From an uncultured Planctomycetaceae bacterium (GTDB lineage Bacteria > Planctomycetota > Planctomycetia > Planctomycetales > Planctomycetaceae), in the NCBI GenBank assembly GCA_903921605.1, contig CAIXQV010000232.1, positions 1-41,213 on the forward strand: a stretch of DNA of 41,213 nt, given 5' to 3'. Made by a program: the position numbers and the translations under genes. This document shows, piece by piece, positions 15,302-26,491 of the stretch (the stretch's first letter is position 1; each line of letters begins with the position of its first letter). The notes under the pieces are model-generated. The model saw only the letters and a list, made by a program, of their open reading frames with translations. It did no database searches and had not been told where the DNA came from.

Positions 15302-18300
15302 ATGTTGTCGCGAGTTTCCTTACTCTTCAAGACTTACTCATCTCCCCTTTCAACCCGTATCCGCCGCAGCAAGTCACGACGCCAATCCGTCGGTGCGGAG
15401 ATGCTGGAAACGCGAGCCTTGTTGGCGGCATTTACGGGCGGCAACATCGTTGTCGAGCGAATTGGCGATGGGGGCGACAACCTTAAGCGGAAGTGCAGCG
15501 GCTGTGGCCGTTCAGGAGTATGCAACAGCCGGTGGAGCCGCTGTCCAAACTCTTACGACTGAGTTCACGGGCTCCAATCTCCAGACGGACTCGGGGACCG
15601 CGACTTCAAATGGCTACTTGAATTCGTACGGCGGTTACCTTGCCGTGTCCGGTTCGAACACTGTTCTTACCACCGCCGGTGTCGCCGCTTTAAACACCAA
15701 GGTTGCACAATCACTCGATGCTTCTGGTAGCGTTGCCAACCGGACCCTCTTTCCAACTGGGGGCCCGAGTGGCAGTCCACCATCGCCGTTTTCCGGTAAC
15801 AATTTTCGGAGCGTGATCTACACGGGGGCAAATACTTTCTACGCCACTGGAACCTCGTCTGGCTCGCCTAATACAGGCGGTGCATGGTACTTCAACGGGA
15901 CGAACTTCACGCAACTGAGCACCACCGTCACCAATTTGCGCAACGTCGAAATCTACAACAATCAACTTTACGTTTCTTCAGCGAGCGGCGCGTTCCTTGG
16001 CATATCGTCGGTCGGTAGCGGGCTGCCGACTTCGAGCGGTCAGACGACGGCTCTGCAGATCAATATGGGTACTGGTGCAAGCCCATATGGTTTCGTAATG
16101 TTTGACACAAACAGCGACAACACCCTTGATACCGCATACATTGCAGACGATCGCACCGCTGCTGGCGGGGGACTTCAAAAGTGGACATTCAACGGTTCGA
16201 CATGGAGTAACTCCTGGGCTTTGCTAATCAACGGATCAAACGTATTGCAAAGCAGTATTGGAGCTGGTTTTGCTGGTCTTCGCGGTCTGACGGGCACTTT
16301 TTCGGGCGGGACCGCCACTCTCTACGCCACGACTACAGAAACGACGAATAACCGACTCGTATCGATCGTTGACACCGGCACTACCCCAACTTCGGCAACT
16401 CAACTCGCGGCGGCGGGGTTGAATTATGTTTTCAGAGGAACCGACTTCGCTCCTGCACCGGCGGTTTCTCAGAACCTTGTCGTTTCTTCGACAAGTGTTT
16501 CAGTGAATGAAGGCTTGTCAAGCACGTTCACAGTCAAACTCTCGTCGCAGCCAGCCAGCGATGTGACCGTGAATGTTGCACGCGGCTCCGGGGATACCGA
16601 CCTCAATGTCTCTGGCGGCGGGTCATTGACGTTTACGTCAGCCAACTGGGACACGCCCCAGACGGTGACGTTGTCGGCTGCTCAAGACGTTGATCTTGCG
16701 AATGGTTCGGCGGTGTTTAATGTGACTTCGAGCGGCCTGACGACGGTGAACGTGACCGCGACAGAAGCGGATAACGATACACAGTCTTTGCTCGTTTCCC
16801 CGACGAGTGTGTCGGTGACGGAAGGCTCGACGAACACGTTCGCGGTGAGACTGGCGTTCCAGCCAGCCAGCAATGTTACGGTCAGCGTAGCACGCGTTTC
16901 TGGTGATTCGGATCTGTCCGGCGATACCACTTTGACGTTTACTACAGCGAACTGGAATACGGATCAGACGGTGACCTTGTCGGCTGCGGAAGACGTCGAT
17001 GTTGCCAATGGTTCGGCAGTGTTTGATGTAACTTCGAGCGGACTGGCGACGGTGAGCGTGAACGCGACAGAAGCGGATAACGATACACAGTCACTGGTGG
17101 TGTCTTCGACAAATGTTTCTGTGACCGAAGGCTTGACTAACACATTCACCGTGAGACTGGCGTTCCGACCGTCAGCGGATGTCACGGTCAACGTGGCACG
17201 GGTTTCGGGCGATACTGACCTGACTGTCTCCGGTGGTAGTTCTTTGACGTTTACGTCAGCCAATTGGGACACACCGCAGACGGTGACTTTGGCAGCGGCA
17301 CAAGATCCTGACTTGGCAAACGGGTCTGCTGTGTTCGATGTGACCGCCAGCGGGCTGCCGGTTGTTAGCGTCACTGGTACAGAAGCAGACAATGATACTC
17401 AGGCTCTTCTCGTTTCACCGACAAGTCTTAATGTCATCGAAGGTTCGATCAACACATTCACGGTGAGGCTCGCATTCCAGCCAACTACCGATGTGACGGT
17501 CAGCGTGGCCCGCGCCTCAGGTGATACTGATCTGTCTGTTGCAAGTGGCGCCTCGCTAACGTTTACTGCAGGGAACTGGGACGCCGCACAGACCGTGACC
17601 ATCGCGGCTGCGGAAGACAGCGATTCTCTAAGCAACTCAGCCTTGTTTGAGGTAACGGCTGCCGGAATACTAACCGTCAATGTCTCCGGCACGGAAGTCG
17701 ATAACGATACTACAGTGCTTGGGCCGGGGGATATCGCTTTCACTGCCTTCCAGGCTGATAATTCAGGCGGTGAGTTTGCGGGGGATGCATTCGCGTTTGT
17801 GCTACTTGAGCCAGTTGTGGCTGGTACTGCGATTTTCTTTACGGACAATGGATACCTAACCACTACGAACGCCTTCCGTACCAATGAAAACATGCTTCGT
17901 TGGGTAGCGCAGACCGATCTTTCAGCTGGTACCAAGGTTGTCTTCATTGCTCCTGGAGGCGCGGGACCCAACAGCACGGCAGAATGGTCTGGAATCACTC
18001 CTGCGACCGGTGCTGTTCTGCCGACGGCGGCATTTGGACTTGCTGGCGGCGGTGATAATATTGCGGCGATCCAGAATCCTACTTTCGGCGGTACAGATCT
18101 TCTGACTGGAACTGCGTTGGCCCAGATTACATTTGGAGGAACCACATTTGCACTACCGTTTACTGGCTTCCAGTCGAATGGTACCACGGCAATCAATTCC
18201 CATACAGCACTAGCACCGGGTCTCGTCGACGGACTAACTGCAGTCTCGCTGGCTGGCACCGACAACGGACGATATAACGCGGATCCATTTGGATCAGTCG

Positions 18301-21300
18301 AGACAGGACCCAGGTCGATTGTCGCCGGGTCATTAAACACAGACAGATTCTGGTCAACTTCTGCAACTCCATTTACCCCAGGTAACACACCGGCAACTTT
18401 CAGTGTTTCCGGCAGTGTTGCAACAGATCTATTCATCAACGAGGTCGTCTTCAATCCGCTCAATGATCCGGATACCAGCGAGGAATACGTCGAACTTCGC
18501 GGAACTCCGGGCGGCTTTGTACCAGCGAATGCGTTTCTTGTATTGATCGAAGGGGACAGCGAAACGGGTAGCGAAACCGCACCGGGAATCCTGGATCAGA
18601 TCTTCTATATCGGTGGGATGCAGTTTGGCTCGAACGGTTATCTAGTGCTACGGCAATCTGGCAGCACTTACACAGTGGCGAGTGGTGCGACTGACGTCGT
18701 TGCGACGACTGCCGGCTGGGGTACAGAGTTTTCGAGCCGGTCATTAGACATTGAGAATGGTTCGGTGAGCGTTCTCCTCATCCAATGGACAGTTTTGCCC
18801 GTTGCTAACGCTGATCTGGATGCAAATGATGACGGCGCTCTGGATGGAGCCGCTTCCTCCTGGACGATTCGCGATGGGATCGGCAACATCGATGGCGGCA
18901 CGGCGGACACGGGATACGGTATTCTGAACACATCCGGAAATGGCAGTGGTCTTGTTCCGGCTGGTTCATCGCTGATCAATCTCAGTGGATACCATCCCGA
19001 CTACATGGCTCGCAATGGAAACTCTACCGGGCACTCTCTTCTCACAACCACCTCCTCCGACTGGGTCGTTGGGGAACTTGCCGGCGCGATGCCAAACGCA
19101 ACACTGGCGACTGGTGGATTTACTCGTCCTGCTGCCTATGAGGGTGCGGCTCTGAATCATCTCGGTGCCTTAAACAGCTTCAGTGCGGCAAACGGTCCTC
19201 CAGTGGCTGTTGACGACAACTTGTCGGATATCGCGGAAGATTCCGGTAACCGCTCGATTTCCATCGCCAGCCTGATTACAAATGACAGTGATCCTAATGG
19301 CGACACTCTGTCGATCACCGCCGTCACCAACGCCGTCGGCGGCACGGTGAGCATTTCTGGTGCAAACGTAATTTTCTCGCCAACGCTGAACTTCAACGGC
19401 GCAGCGAGCTTTGAATACACGCTGAGCGATGGATCATTGACTGATATTGGATTGGTGACGTTCACGATCACGGCGGTGAATGATGCCCCGACAGCAGGAA
19501 CCGTCCCGAACATTACTGTCCGTCAAGGAGCCGCAGACTCTAACCTCGACCTGACAAGTGTCTTCAGTGATTTGGAGACCCCGGACGCTCTCCTGATCTA
19601 TAGCGTGTCGGGTAATACAAATTCAGCCCTGTTCACCAGCGTAACGATCAGCTTGGGTACGCTGACGCTGGACTATAACGCGGTTGTGTTTGGGTCCTCT
19701 GTGATCACAATTCGAGCAACCGATGAGGGATCATCATTTGTTGAAACATCATTCACCGTTACAGTGAACTATACCCTGCAGTTGCTGCACCTGGCAGATG
19801 CGGAGGCAGGACTGCTGGCTTCCACAACGGCTCCTAATCTTGCTGCCCTTGTCGATGCCTTTGATGATGACTTCAGTCAGACGTTGATCCTGGCGGGTGG
19901 CGATAACTGGATTCCCGGTCCATTCCTGGCGGGCGGTACTGACGCGGCAGTACGAACCGTCCTTAACCAGGTGTCAGGCTCAAACATTACTGGAACAATC
20001 CCGATCGCCGCAGTTGACATCGCGATCCATAACGAGCTGGGTGTTGAGGTCTCAGCGATCGGCAACCATGAGTTCGACCTGGGTTCTCGCGTTTTCCGTG
20101 ACAGCTTCACTCCCGGAGCCGGCTGGGTGGGCGCGAATTTTGTGCATGTCTCGGCCAATCTGAATTTCTCGGGTGACGCTGAGCTGTCGTCACGGTTCAC
20201 AAACACGCTGGACGGCGGAACCGGAACTCTGATTCCCGAAGCATCGTCACTGAAGGGGCGGATCGCTCCCTCTGTCGTCGTGACAAAGGGTGGTGAGAAG
20301 ATTGGCATTGTCGGTGCCACGACCCAGTTGATTGAATCAATTTCCTCGCCTTCCGGAACTGAAGTCGCCGGATTTCCCGGGGGCCCCGGGCCGAACGGCG
20401 AAACCGACAATATGGATCTGCTGGCGGCCCAGCTTCAGCCGGTCATCGACGAACTACGGGCGGAAGGCATCAACAAGATCATATTGATGTCGCATTTACA
20501 GTTGATATCTAACGAGCAGTCGCTGGCAACCAAGCTAAATGGGGTCGATATCATCCTGTCGGCTGGGTCAAACACCCGTCTGGGCGATTCCGATGATGTC
20601 GCAGTGGTCTTCCCCGGCCATGCAGCCAACTTCGCGAACAACTATCCCCTCATCACTGCGGGCACGGACGGTAAGACGACTGTAATCATTAACACCGATA
20701 ACGAGTTTACATACCTGGGTCGCCTCGTGGTGGAATTCGACGCCGCGGGCGACATTAATGTTACCGGCCTTGCGGATCTGACTTCCATTAACGGTGCTTA
20801 CGCAGCGACGACCACGAATGTGGCCGCCGCCTGGGCGGCCGACGGTGGTTTGTCAGCCGCATTCGCAGAGGGGACCAAGGGCGAAGAAGTCGCTGACCTG
20901 ACAGAGGCAGTGGCAGCGGTAATCACGGCCAAAGATGGGAATATATCTGGTTTCACAGACGTCTACCTGCAGGGCGAGCGAGCCACAGTCCGCAATCAGG
21001 AAACCAATCTCGGCAATCTGACTGCTGATGCAAATGCGGCCGCTTTGGTGAATGCCCTGGGCAGTGCGGCTCCATCTACGTTTGTCGCTTCCTTAAAGAA
21101 CGGTGGCGGTATTCGGGCTCAAATCGGAACGGTGTCAGCACCAGATCCATTGACTGGCGAAGTCAGCTTCCTGCCCCCCGCCGCGAATTCTGCCGCTGGC
21201 AAGCCTGCGGGAGCGGTTTCGCAACTCGACATCGAGAATTCGCTGCGATTCAATAACTCGCTGATGGCGTTCGATACGACTGCGGCTGGGCTGAAGGCCA

Positions 21301-22691
21301 TCCTGGAGCACGGCGTCGCTTTGCTGGGCAATCAGGGGCGTTTCCCGCAAATCGGCGGGGTACGATTCTCGTTCGATCCGAGTGCTGCTGCTGGTTCAAG
21401 AGTGCGTAACATCGTTCTTATTGACGAAAACGACGTAGTCATAGCCGCCATTGTGAAGAACGGTGTTGTATCCTCGGTGGCTCCAACTTCAATCACAATT
21501 GTCACTCTTAGCTTCCTTGCTAACGGTGGAGACGGCTACCCGATCAAGGCCAACGGCGACAACTTCCGTTTCCTTCTGACCGATGGCACACTATCAGCAC
21601 CCATCAACGAGTCCCTTGATTTTGGATCAGCGGCGAATATCCCTGCCAATATCCTGGGTGAACAAACCGCACTGTTTGACTATGTGCGAGCAGCATTTCC
21701 AGGACCCGGTTCTGCATATAATCAAGCAGACACACCAATTACTGCGGATACCCGAATTCAGAATCTGTCGCAGCGCAGTGACGGGGTCTTTCCGGCGAAT
21801 TCCTCTCCCACGAACATCAATCTGACTACGTCTTCTTTGGCAGAGAACGCAGGAGCGAACTCTGTGGTTGGATCGTTTTCCGCCGTCGATCCCAATGTGG
21901 ATGACACGTTCACGTTCAGCCTGCCTGCGGGACTGAACAGCAACAGTCTGTTCAACATCAGCGGCACGTCTCTGCGAGCCACCGGGTCGTTCGACTTTGA
22001 AGCGGGTGCGTCGTACACGATTACGGCACGAGTCACTGATTCAGGCGGTTTGACGTTCGATAAGCAGTTCACGATCACGATCACGGATGTGAATGAAGCG
22101 ACGTTTGACGGCAACATCTTCTACAACACCACCGCGGCGGCGGAAAAGAATTTCTCACCGGATCAGACTGGTCAGCGTTCGATGATTCGAAACGTTCAGG
22201 CGGTGTTCAATGGAGATGTTGCGATACCAGCAGGTCCGGTGACGAATTCTTCGTTCGTCCTATCGCGTCTCGGTGGCAGTCCGATGAGTATCGGGTTGAC
22301 AGTCGTTTCGAGAATCTTTTCAGGAGGCAAGACGACTGTACTGCTCGGCTTCACCAGTGGAACACATTCCGTCTCAGGGTCTCTGAACGACGGAAACTAC
22401 CGGCTGGTGATTGACTATGGCGTTCTGGGAATTGACGGTGACGGTAACGGCCAGGTCGGTGGCCTTCGAACCATCAATTTCCATCGTTTCTTCGGCGACA
22501 GTGATGGTGATCGCGATGTCGATGCACGCGATTCTGCGAATTATCGAACAGGCTTGCGAGGTAATGCCTCTTGGCTGGCACTGTTTGACTTCGACAATGA
22601 TGGCGTATTACTTACTGGTGGACTCCAGGATCAGCAGGACAAGGATGCCTTCTTCGCCAATTTTGGAAGACTGCTGAATTCTTCTCTTTAG
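15302..22691 (+). CDS. Giant multidomain surface protein with 5'-nucleotidase-like module (frameshifted)
   Basis: Translation should begin at ATG 15302 (GGAG about 10 bases upstream). The product starts with basic residues and the planctomycete surface motif MLETRALLAAF. A frameshift at the G5 run 15470-15474 then separates this N-terminus from the 2,400-residue frame that starts G-A-T-T-L-S. By residues of the long frame counted from 15393, the domains are: an N-terminal propeller-like region to about 355; four ~104-residue beta-sandwich repeats (360-773); a further repeat-poor region and a lamin-tail-like segment (about 1010-1260); a cadherin-like tandem domain (1268-1370); a metallophosphatase/5'-nucleotidase module (about 1461-2063, GNHEFD near 1558); a second cadherin-like domain (about 2135-2235); and a C-terminal Asp-rich calcium-loop end (DSDGDRDVDARD, about 2369). 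It is probably secreted and cell-surface associated. Confidence 0.85.
15470..15474 (+). other. G5 homopolymer at a frameshift
   Basis: Upstream frame reads ERIGDGGDN; removing one G gives RIGDGATTLSGSAAAV, which is the expected family sequence. The single-base length change in a homopolymer explains why the signal region and the main body are in different frames. Confidence 0.8.
16471..17712 (+). repeat. Four tandem coding repeats (306-312 bp each)
   Basis: Units begin near 16471, 16783, 17089 and 17401. Each encodes about 103 residues starting (Q)xLxVSxTSVSVxEG and containing SLTFTxxNWDxxQTVTLxAAxD, ending ATEADND. They are Calx-beta-like or Ig-like beta-sandwich repeats. The DNA is similar enough that recombination between units could change copy number. 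Confidence 0.8.
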
Positions 22692-22708
22692 TCGTGATGC
22701 TTTAGAAA

Positions 22709-22760
22709 GAACCCGCTCACAAGTTTCAATTGTGAATTTCTCGTGAGTTTCGATTTCCGT
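22709..22760 (+). terminator. Possible weak terminator after giant gene
   Basis: CTCAC pairs with GTGAG around an inner CACAA/TTGTG stem, followed by the T-rich stretch TTTCGATTTCCG. It lies shortly after the giant gene's stop. The stem is short, so this is only a candidate. Confidence 0.3.
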
Positions 22761-22834
22761 TCTTTCTTTTGCTCATCGAGCCTTCATCCTGTGGCAAAAC
22801 TTCCTTGGTTAGTTTTGGTTAGTTGAGGTTTGGA

Positions 22835-23515
22835 ATGTTTAATCAACGTCTTCATGTCGTGTTCTTCTGTCTTGGAATCCTCGCGGGTTCCGGGACGGTT
22901 TATGCTGATCTGATTCTGGGGCTCCAGACATCGCAGTCTCTCACAGTTACCAGTGGTGAAACACGGATTGTGGATCTGGTCATTACGGACAATGACAATA
23001 GCTCTCCTTTAGAAGCTGAGGGACTTCAAAATGCTGGAGGCCGCATTCTGAAGAACAGTGGTGGCGCTAATGCAATGGTCACTGCTATTACGGATGTGAT
23101 GGGTTACTGGGGCGGAGGTGGATTGTTCAATACCAACCCAGCGTCAAGTGGTTCAGGTGCTGAATTGGCCAAGGTCTCAACGCTCCTCGATTTCGCTGCT
23201 CTCACCGGGGCTGGTGCGGGGAGCACTTCGATCACGATCGCAAGGTTCGCCTTCCAGATCAACGGGGCTGGTGGTTCTACAGTTCAGTTACTGGCAGATC
23301 GACTCAATCTGTCTCCGTTTGTTGGCAACACAACTTTTGGTCCGCTTGAAGAAGATCTGGACGATTTCCTCACATTCGGGTCTCTGACTTTCACCGTCGA
23401 CGGCACCGCTGCAGTTCCGGAGCCAGCTTCGATGATTCTTGCGTCTCTCACCGCCGCCGTCGCTGGTGGTGGCAGTTATCTGCGACGTCGGAGGCTGAAA
23501 AAATCGGTGGGCTGA
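22835..23515 (+). CDS. PEP-CTERM sorting-signal surface protein
   Basis: The 226-residue protein has an N-terminal signal peptide (RLHVVFFCLGILAGSGTVYA, cleavage near YA-D) and a textbook PEP-CTERM tail: VPEPAS, a hydrophobic stretch, then the basic cluster RRRRLKK. The middle is a Gly/Ser/Thr-rich beta domain of unknown function. I chose ATG 22835 because GAGG lies about 6 bases upstream; the TTG at 22823 is a poor choice. PEP-CTERM proteins are recognised by exosortases, and the exosortase gene starts only 88 bp downstream, so this is probably a local substrate. Its biological role (surface layer, matrix, biofilm) cannot be told from the sequence. Confidence 0.88.
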   Translation: MFNQRLHVVFFCLGILAGSGTVYADLILGLQTSQSLTVTSGETRIVDLVITDNDNSSPLEAEGLQNAGGRILKNSGGANAMVTAITDVMGYWGGGGLFNTNPASSGSGAELAKVSTLLDFAALTGAGAGSTSITIARFAFQINGAGGSTVQLLADRLNLSPFVGNTTFGPLEEDLDDFLTFGSLTFTVDGTAAVPEPASMILASLTAAVAGGGSYLRRRRLKKSVG

Positions 23516-23603
23516 ATGCGTACCTGGTCATGAATGCTGTTCAATTCGATGCAGAGCTGTTTTCCTGCGACGCCCGGATAACGCGCAACGCACTGGTGAA
23601 TGA

Positions 23604-25433
23604 ATGTCGGTCCTGAGTCAGATAGCACGGCTTGAAAGCAAAGCGGAACGCTGGCCGCGCAGGTTTCTGATTTTGGCAGTTTTGCTGTCTGCCGCCTGTT
23701 TCGGGCCGTGGCTGGTGATTCATTTCAGCCATCTTTGGCGCCGAGAACATTACCAGTTTTTCCCGATGATGCTGCTTGCAGTTGTCGGACTGAGTTATGC
23801 AAGTTGGAGGAATGCTCAACAACAGGGGAAATCCTTCGAGACGCTGAAGTTCGGCACGCCCTGGTTTGCTATGGCCGCATTGACCTTCTCGGCTGCATTA
23901 TGGCTGAATTCTCCATGGCTTGCCTTCCTCACCACAATCACCGTGCTATGGGCTGTTTTTCGTAACGTCCCGTTTGGATCGAGCTCGATCGCACCCCTGT
24001 TTGTGCTCTTACCACTACCCTTTTCGATGGATGGTGAGTTAGTTCATGGGCTGCAGCGAATCTCTTCCCGTGGCGCGAGCGCGCTGCTTGATCTGGTTTC
24101 GATCCGGCATCTGATGTCGGGAAATGTTCTGGAACTCTCCGACAAAACTTTCTTCGTCGAAGAAGCCTGCAGCGGAATTGGTTCCGTGTACCTGCTGCTC
24201 GCCTCCGCAGCGATCTACGCGTCTTGGCGACAATTAAGACTTGTTGTGACGATCCCTCTTTTGCTGTCTGCAGTCCTCTGGGCCGTCGCGGGGAATACGT
24301 TTCGGATTTTCTGTGTCGCATGGGCCCATGAGAATCTGCACCGTGATCTCAGTTCCGGGAGTTCGCATGACATTCTGGGGTCCGTAACCTATCTGATCTC
24401 GCTTCTGCTGCTGATCATGACCGAACAGGCGTTACTGTTCGTGTTTGAGCCTGTGGGAGCGACGGCATCTCAGAACGTGACTGACAAGTCTGCACGATCT
24501 ATGGCGATGGCCGTCGGCAGATTCTGGGATCGGCGGACCTTGATGGATCCTGAGATCCGCATCAAGAAATTTCTGACGATTGGTGTCTCCGGGTTCCGTG
24601 TGACGCGCGCTCTCTTTATCGTGCTTGTGCTGATATTCCTGAGTCTTGGCTGTGCTGGGAACATCTGGCGGTTCTGGCCGGAACTTCTGGCAGTGTCCCG
24701 GGCGGCATTTCCCAGCGTCGCGGCAGCAGCCGACGAGTCTTCTCGCGTGCCAGAGGCCGCCCCCGCGTCAGTCATTGCTCCTTTGATGAGGCTGACTCCG
24801 AATCTATTGAACCAGATCAGCGAGCTGGCGGTTGTCTCACAGGTTCCGCCGGTGGCCATCGACGTACAGCCTCCGCATTTGCCCGTGGACGCTCCTGCAA
24901 CAGAGCCTTCTGAAGCGGGATCTTCCCCAGGGAGCAGATCTGCTGCCGGTCACGTGCAATGGAATCTTCAGCTTTCAGAAACTCCCGTGATGCTGATCAT
25001 TGAAGGTCCGTGTCGCTCGGTCAACTCGGCTGCCTACGCAAACACACGTGATGATGATCACAGTGGTATGCACGAATGGACCGTCATCGAGTCGACGACC
25101 GCCGCAGTGGCTGACATCGCCAGCGATCTTCCTGTCGTGCGAGAACAGATTCTGCAACATCGACAGACAGAGTTTTGTCATGAACTGACTGCGGAGTTTT
25201 CCCAGACCGGTTCACCGATCCCGATGATTGAGAGTGGCACTTTGTCCGGAATTCGGCATGAGCTTTCGGAAGCGATTCGTTCAAAGAGCTCTGCTCGAGA
25301 AGAATGGTTCTGGAGAGTTACCCTGCGTTTCAAATCTGACCGCCCAATTGAATCTTCAGTCCGACCATCACGCATGGCTGTTTTTGGCGACATCCTGAAG
25401 GCGTTTCTGGCTCATTGGAGGACGCCTGTATGA
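23604..25433 (+). CDS. xrtU: Exosortase, XrtU type
   Basis: The 609-residue membrane enzyme has about eight hydrophobic segments in its first 285 residues and the exosortase catalytic triad: Cys189 in EEACSGIGS, Arg234 in NTFRIF, and His255 in SSHDILG. Exosortases are thought to cleave PEP-CTERM proteins at the membrane and transfer them to a carrier or the cell surface. The extra soluble C-terminus (about 400-609), with another membrane segment near 335-352, matches the planctomycete XrtU subgroup rather than short exosortases. The gene lies after a PEP-CTERM gene, and its stop overlaps the TPR gene start by four bases (ATGA), so the TPR protein is likely a functional partner. Confidence 0.9.
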   Translation: MSVLSQIARLESKAERWPRRFLILAVLLSAACFGPWLVIHFSHLWRREHYQFFPMMLLAVVGLSYASWRNAQQQGKSFETLKFGTPWFAMAALTFSAALWLNSPWLAFLTTITVLWAVFRNVPFGSSSIAPLFVLLPLPFSMDGELVHGLQRISSRGASALLDLVSIRHLMSGNVLELSDKTFFVEEACSGIGSVYLLLASAAIYASWRQLRLVVTIPLLLSAVLWAVAGNTFRIFCVAWAHENLHRDLSSGSSHDILGSVTYLISLLLLIMTEQALLFVFEPVGATASQNVTDKSARSMAMAVGRFWDRRTLMDPEIRIKKFLTIGVSGFRVTRALFIVLVLIFLSLGCAGNIWRFWPELLAVSRAAFPSVAAAADESSRVPEAAPASVIAPLMRLTPNLLNQISELAVVSQVPPVAIDVQPPHLPVDAPATEPSEAGSSPGSRSAAGHVQWNLQLSETPVMLIIEGPCRSVNSAAYANTRDDDHSGMHEWTVIESTTAAVADIASDLPVVREQILQHRQTEFCHELTAEFSQTGSPIPMIESGTLSGIRHELSEAIRSKSSAREEWFWRVTLRFKSDRPIESSVRPSRMAVFGDILKAFLAHWRTPV

Positions 25434-26491
25434 AAATTCAGCGATTGCTGCTTCTTCCTGAGATGCTTTGGCTCTTTCGACTTCTGATGAGCCTCTTGAT
25501 CTTCTTCCGAATGTGGCTGACAAGTCGCAGTTACCTGCGTCTGTTGTGTGCTGTCCCTGCAATTGCCCTGACGCTGGCTTTCGTTGGGGCCATGGCTTCT
25601 TCGCAACTGAGAAACCGTGATCCGAATCTGCGGGACCACTACCTGACGCTCGCAAAGCAGGCGGTGGTTGAGGGAAACGTAAAGGGCGCGAGATTATTGT
25701 TTCGACGAGCCCAGCAACTGGCGCAGGGTGATCAAAATATAACAATGGAGCTCGCTTTGTCCCTGTTTCAGATGAAAGAACGATCGGAGGCGTATCAGTT
25801 GCTGTCGTCGATCGCTCCGTCTGGAAAGTCCGGACATCTGCCGGCACATCGGTTTCTGGCGGAGAATCCTCCGGATCTTTCGCAGGTGCAGAAGGACCGT
25901 TTTCGAGCCATCCACCTGAGTCATCTCGTCCGCAACTCGGCGGAGACGCGACAAGAGCGAATCCAGTTGCTGCAGATACTGGCTCGATACCGCAAGTTTG
26001 ATGATGTAAAGAAACTTATTCACGAAGCCCTGGATCGTTATCCGGAAGACCGCTTGTTTCTGGCTCAATTGAAGGTACGTGAAGGCGATCAGACGGGGGC
26101 TCGTTGGGAAACGGAACAAGCCTGCGAAGCTTTGGAAGCGATCGTTGCGAAGGAACCGGGAAATGCTGACCGCAGAATTCAACTGGCTCAGGGTTTGGTC
26201 TTCCTGGCTCGGTTCGCTGACGCCATCTGTGTTATGTCGGACGGGATGACGGACACGCAATCTGCGGAGTTGGCTTCTTCGCCGACAGATCCACTTGGGA
26301 GCGAACCTACGAATGCTGGGTTGGCTGGTGACAGTGGTGGCAGCAGCAGGTTGGCAGGTGTGGGACAGAATGATGAAGGACGAGATCGCAAGTTGGCGTT
26401 GACTCTTAGCAATACTTACTTTGCATGGATAAAGACGCTGCCGATTGATGAGCAGGCGATGCAGTTGCGGTGTCTGGAGAGAGAATGCTGA
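25430..26491 (+). CDS. Exosortase-linked TPR membrane protein, N-terminal part
   Basis: This is a 353-residue protein from ATG 25430, with GGAGG about 10 bases upstream and a 4-base overlap with xrtU. An N-terminal hydrophobic segment (about 24-58, rich in Leu/Phe) anchors it, followed by helix pairs typical of tetratricopeptide repeats: LAKQAVVEGNVKGARLLFRRA, FDDVKKLIHEALDRYPEDRLFL, and ACEALEAIVAKEPGNADRRI. TPR proteins next to XrtU are a known planctomycete arrangement and may organise the sorting machinery. The frame ends at TGA 26489-26491, inside a GA-rich tract, while the TPR series continues in another frame in the next entry. It may be the N-terminal part of a single broken protein. 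Confidence 0.8.
   Translation: MKIQRLLLLPEMLWLFRLLMSLLIFFRMWLTSRSYLRLLCAVPAIALTLAFVGAMASSQLRNRDPNLRDHYLTLAKQAVVEGNVKGARLLFRRAQQLAQGDQNITMELALSLFQMKERSEAYQLLSSIAPSGKSGHLPAHRFLAENPPDLSQVQKDRFRAIHLSHLVRNSAETRQERIQLLQILARYRKFDDVKKLIHEALDRYPEDRLFLAQLKVREGDQTGARWETEQACEALEAIVAKEPGNADRRIQLAQGLVFLARFADAICVMSDGMTDTQSAELASSPTDPLGSEPTNAGLAGDSGGSSRLAGVGQNDEGRDRKLALTLSNTYFAWIKTLPIDEQAMQLRCLEREC
26477..26484 (+). repeat. (GA)4 microsatellite at TPR frame break
   Basis: This GA dinucleotide tract lies exactly where the TPR reading frame breaks. Loss of one GA would join the frames as CLERMLNQE. Dinucleotide tracts are slippage-prone, so this is either a phase-variable site, a mutation or a sequence error. 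Confidence 0.6.

Noticed and set aside
17399..18463. 354-codon open frame antisense to the giant surface gene
   Set aside because: It lies wholly inside a well-supported gene, shows no family motif, and follows the codon pattern of the opposite strand.
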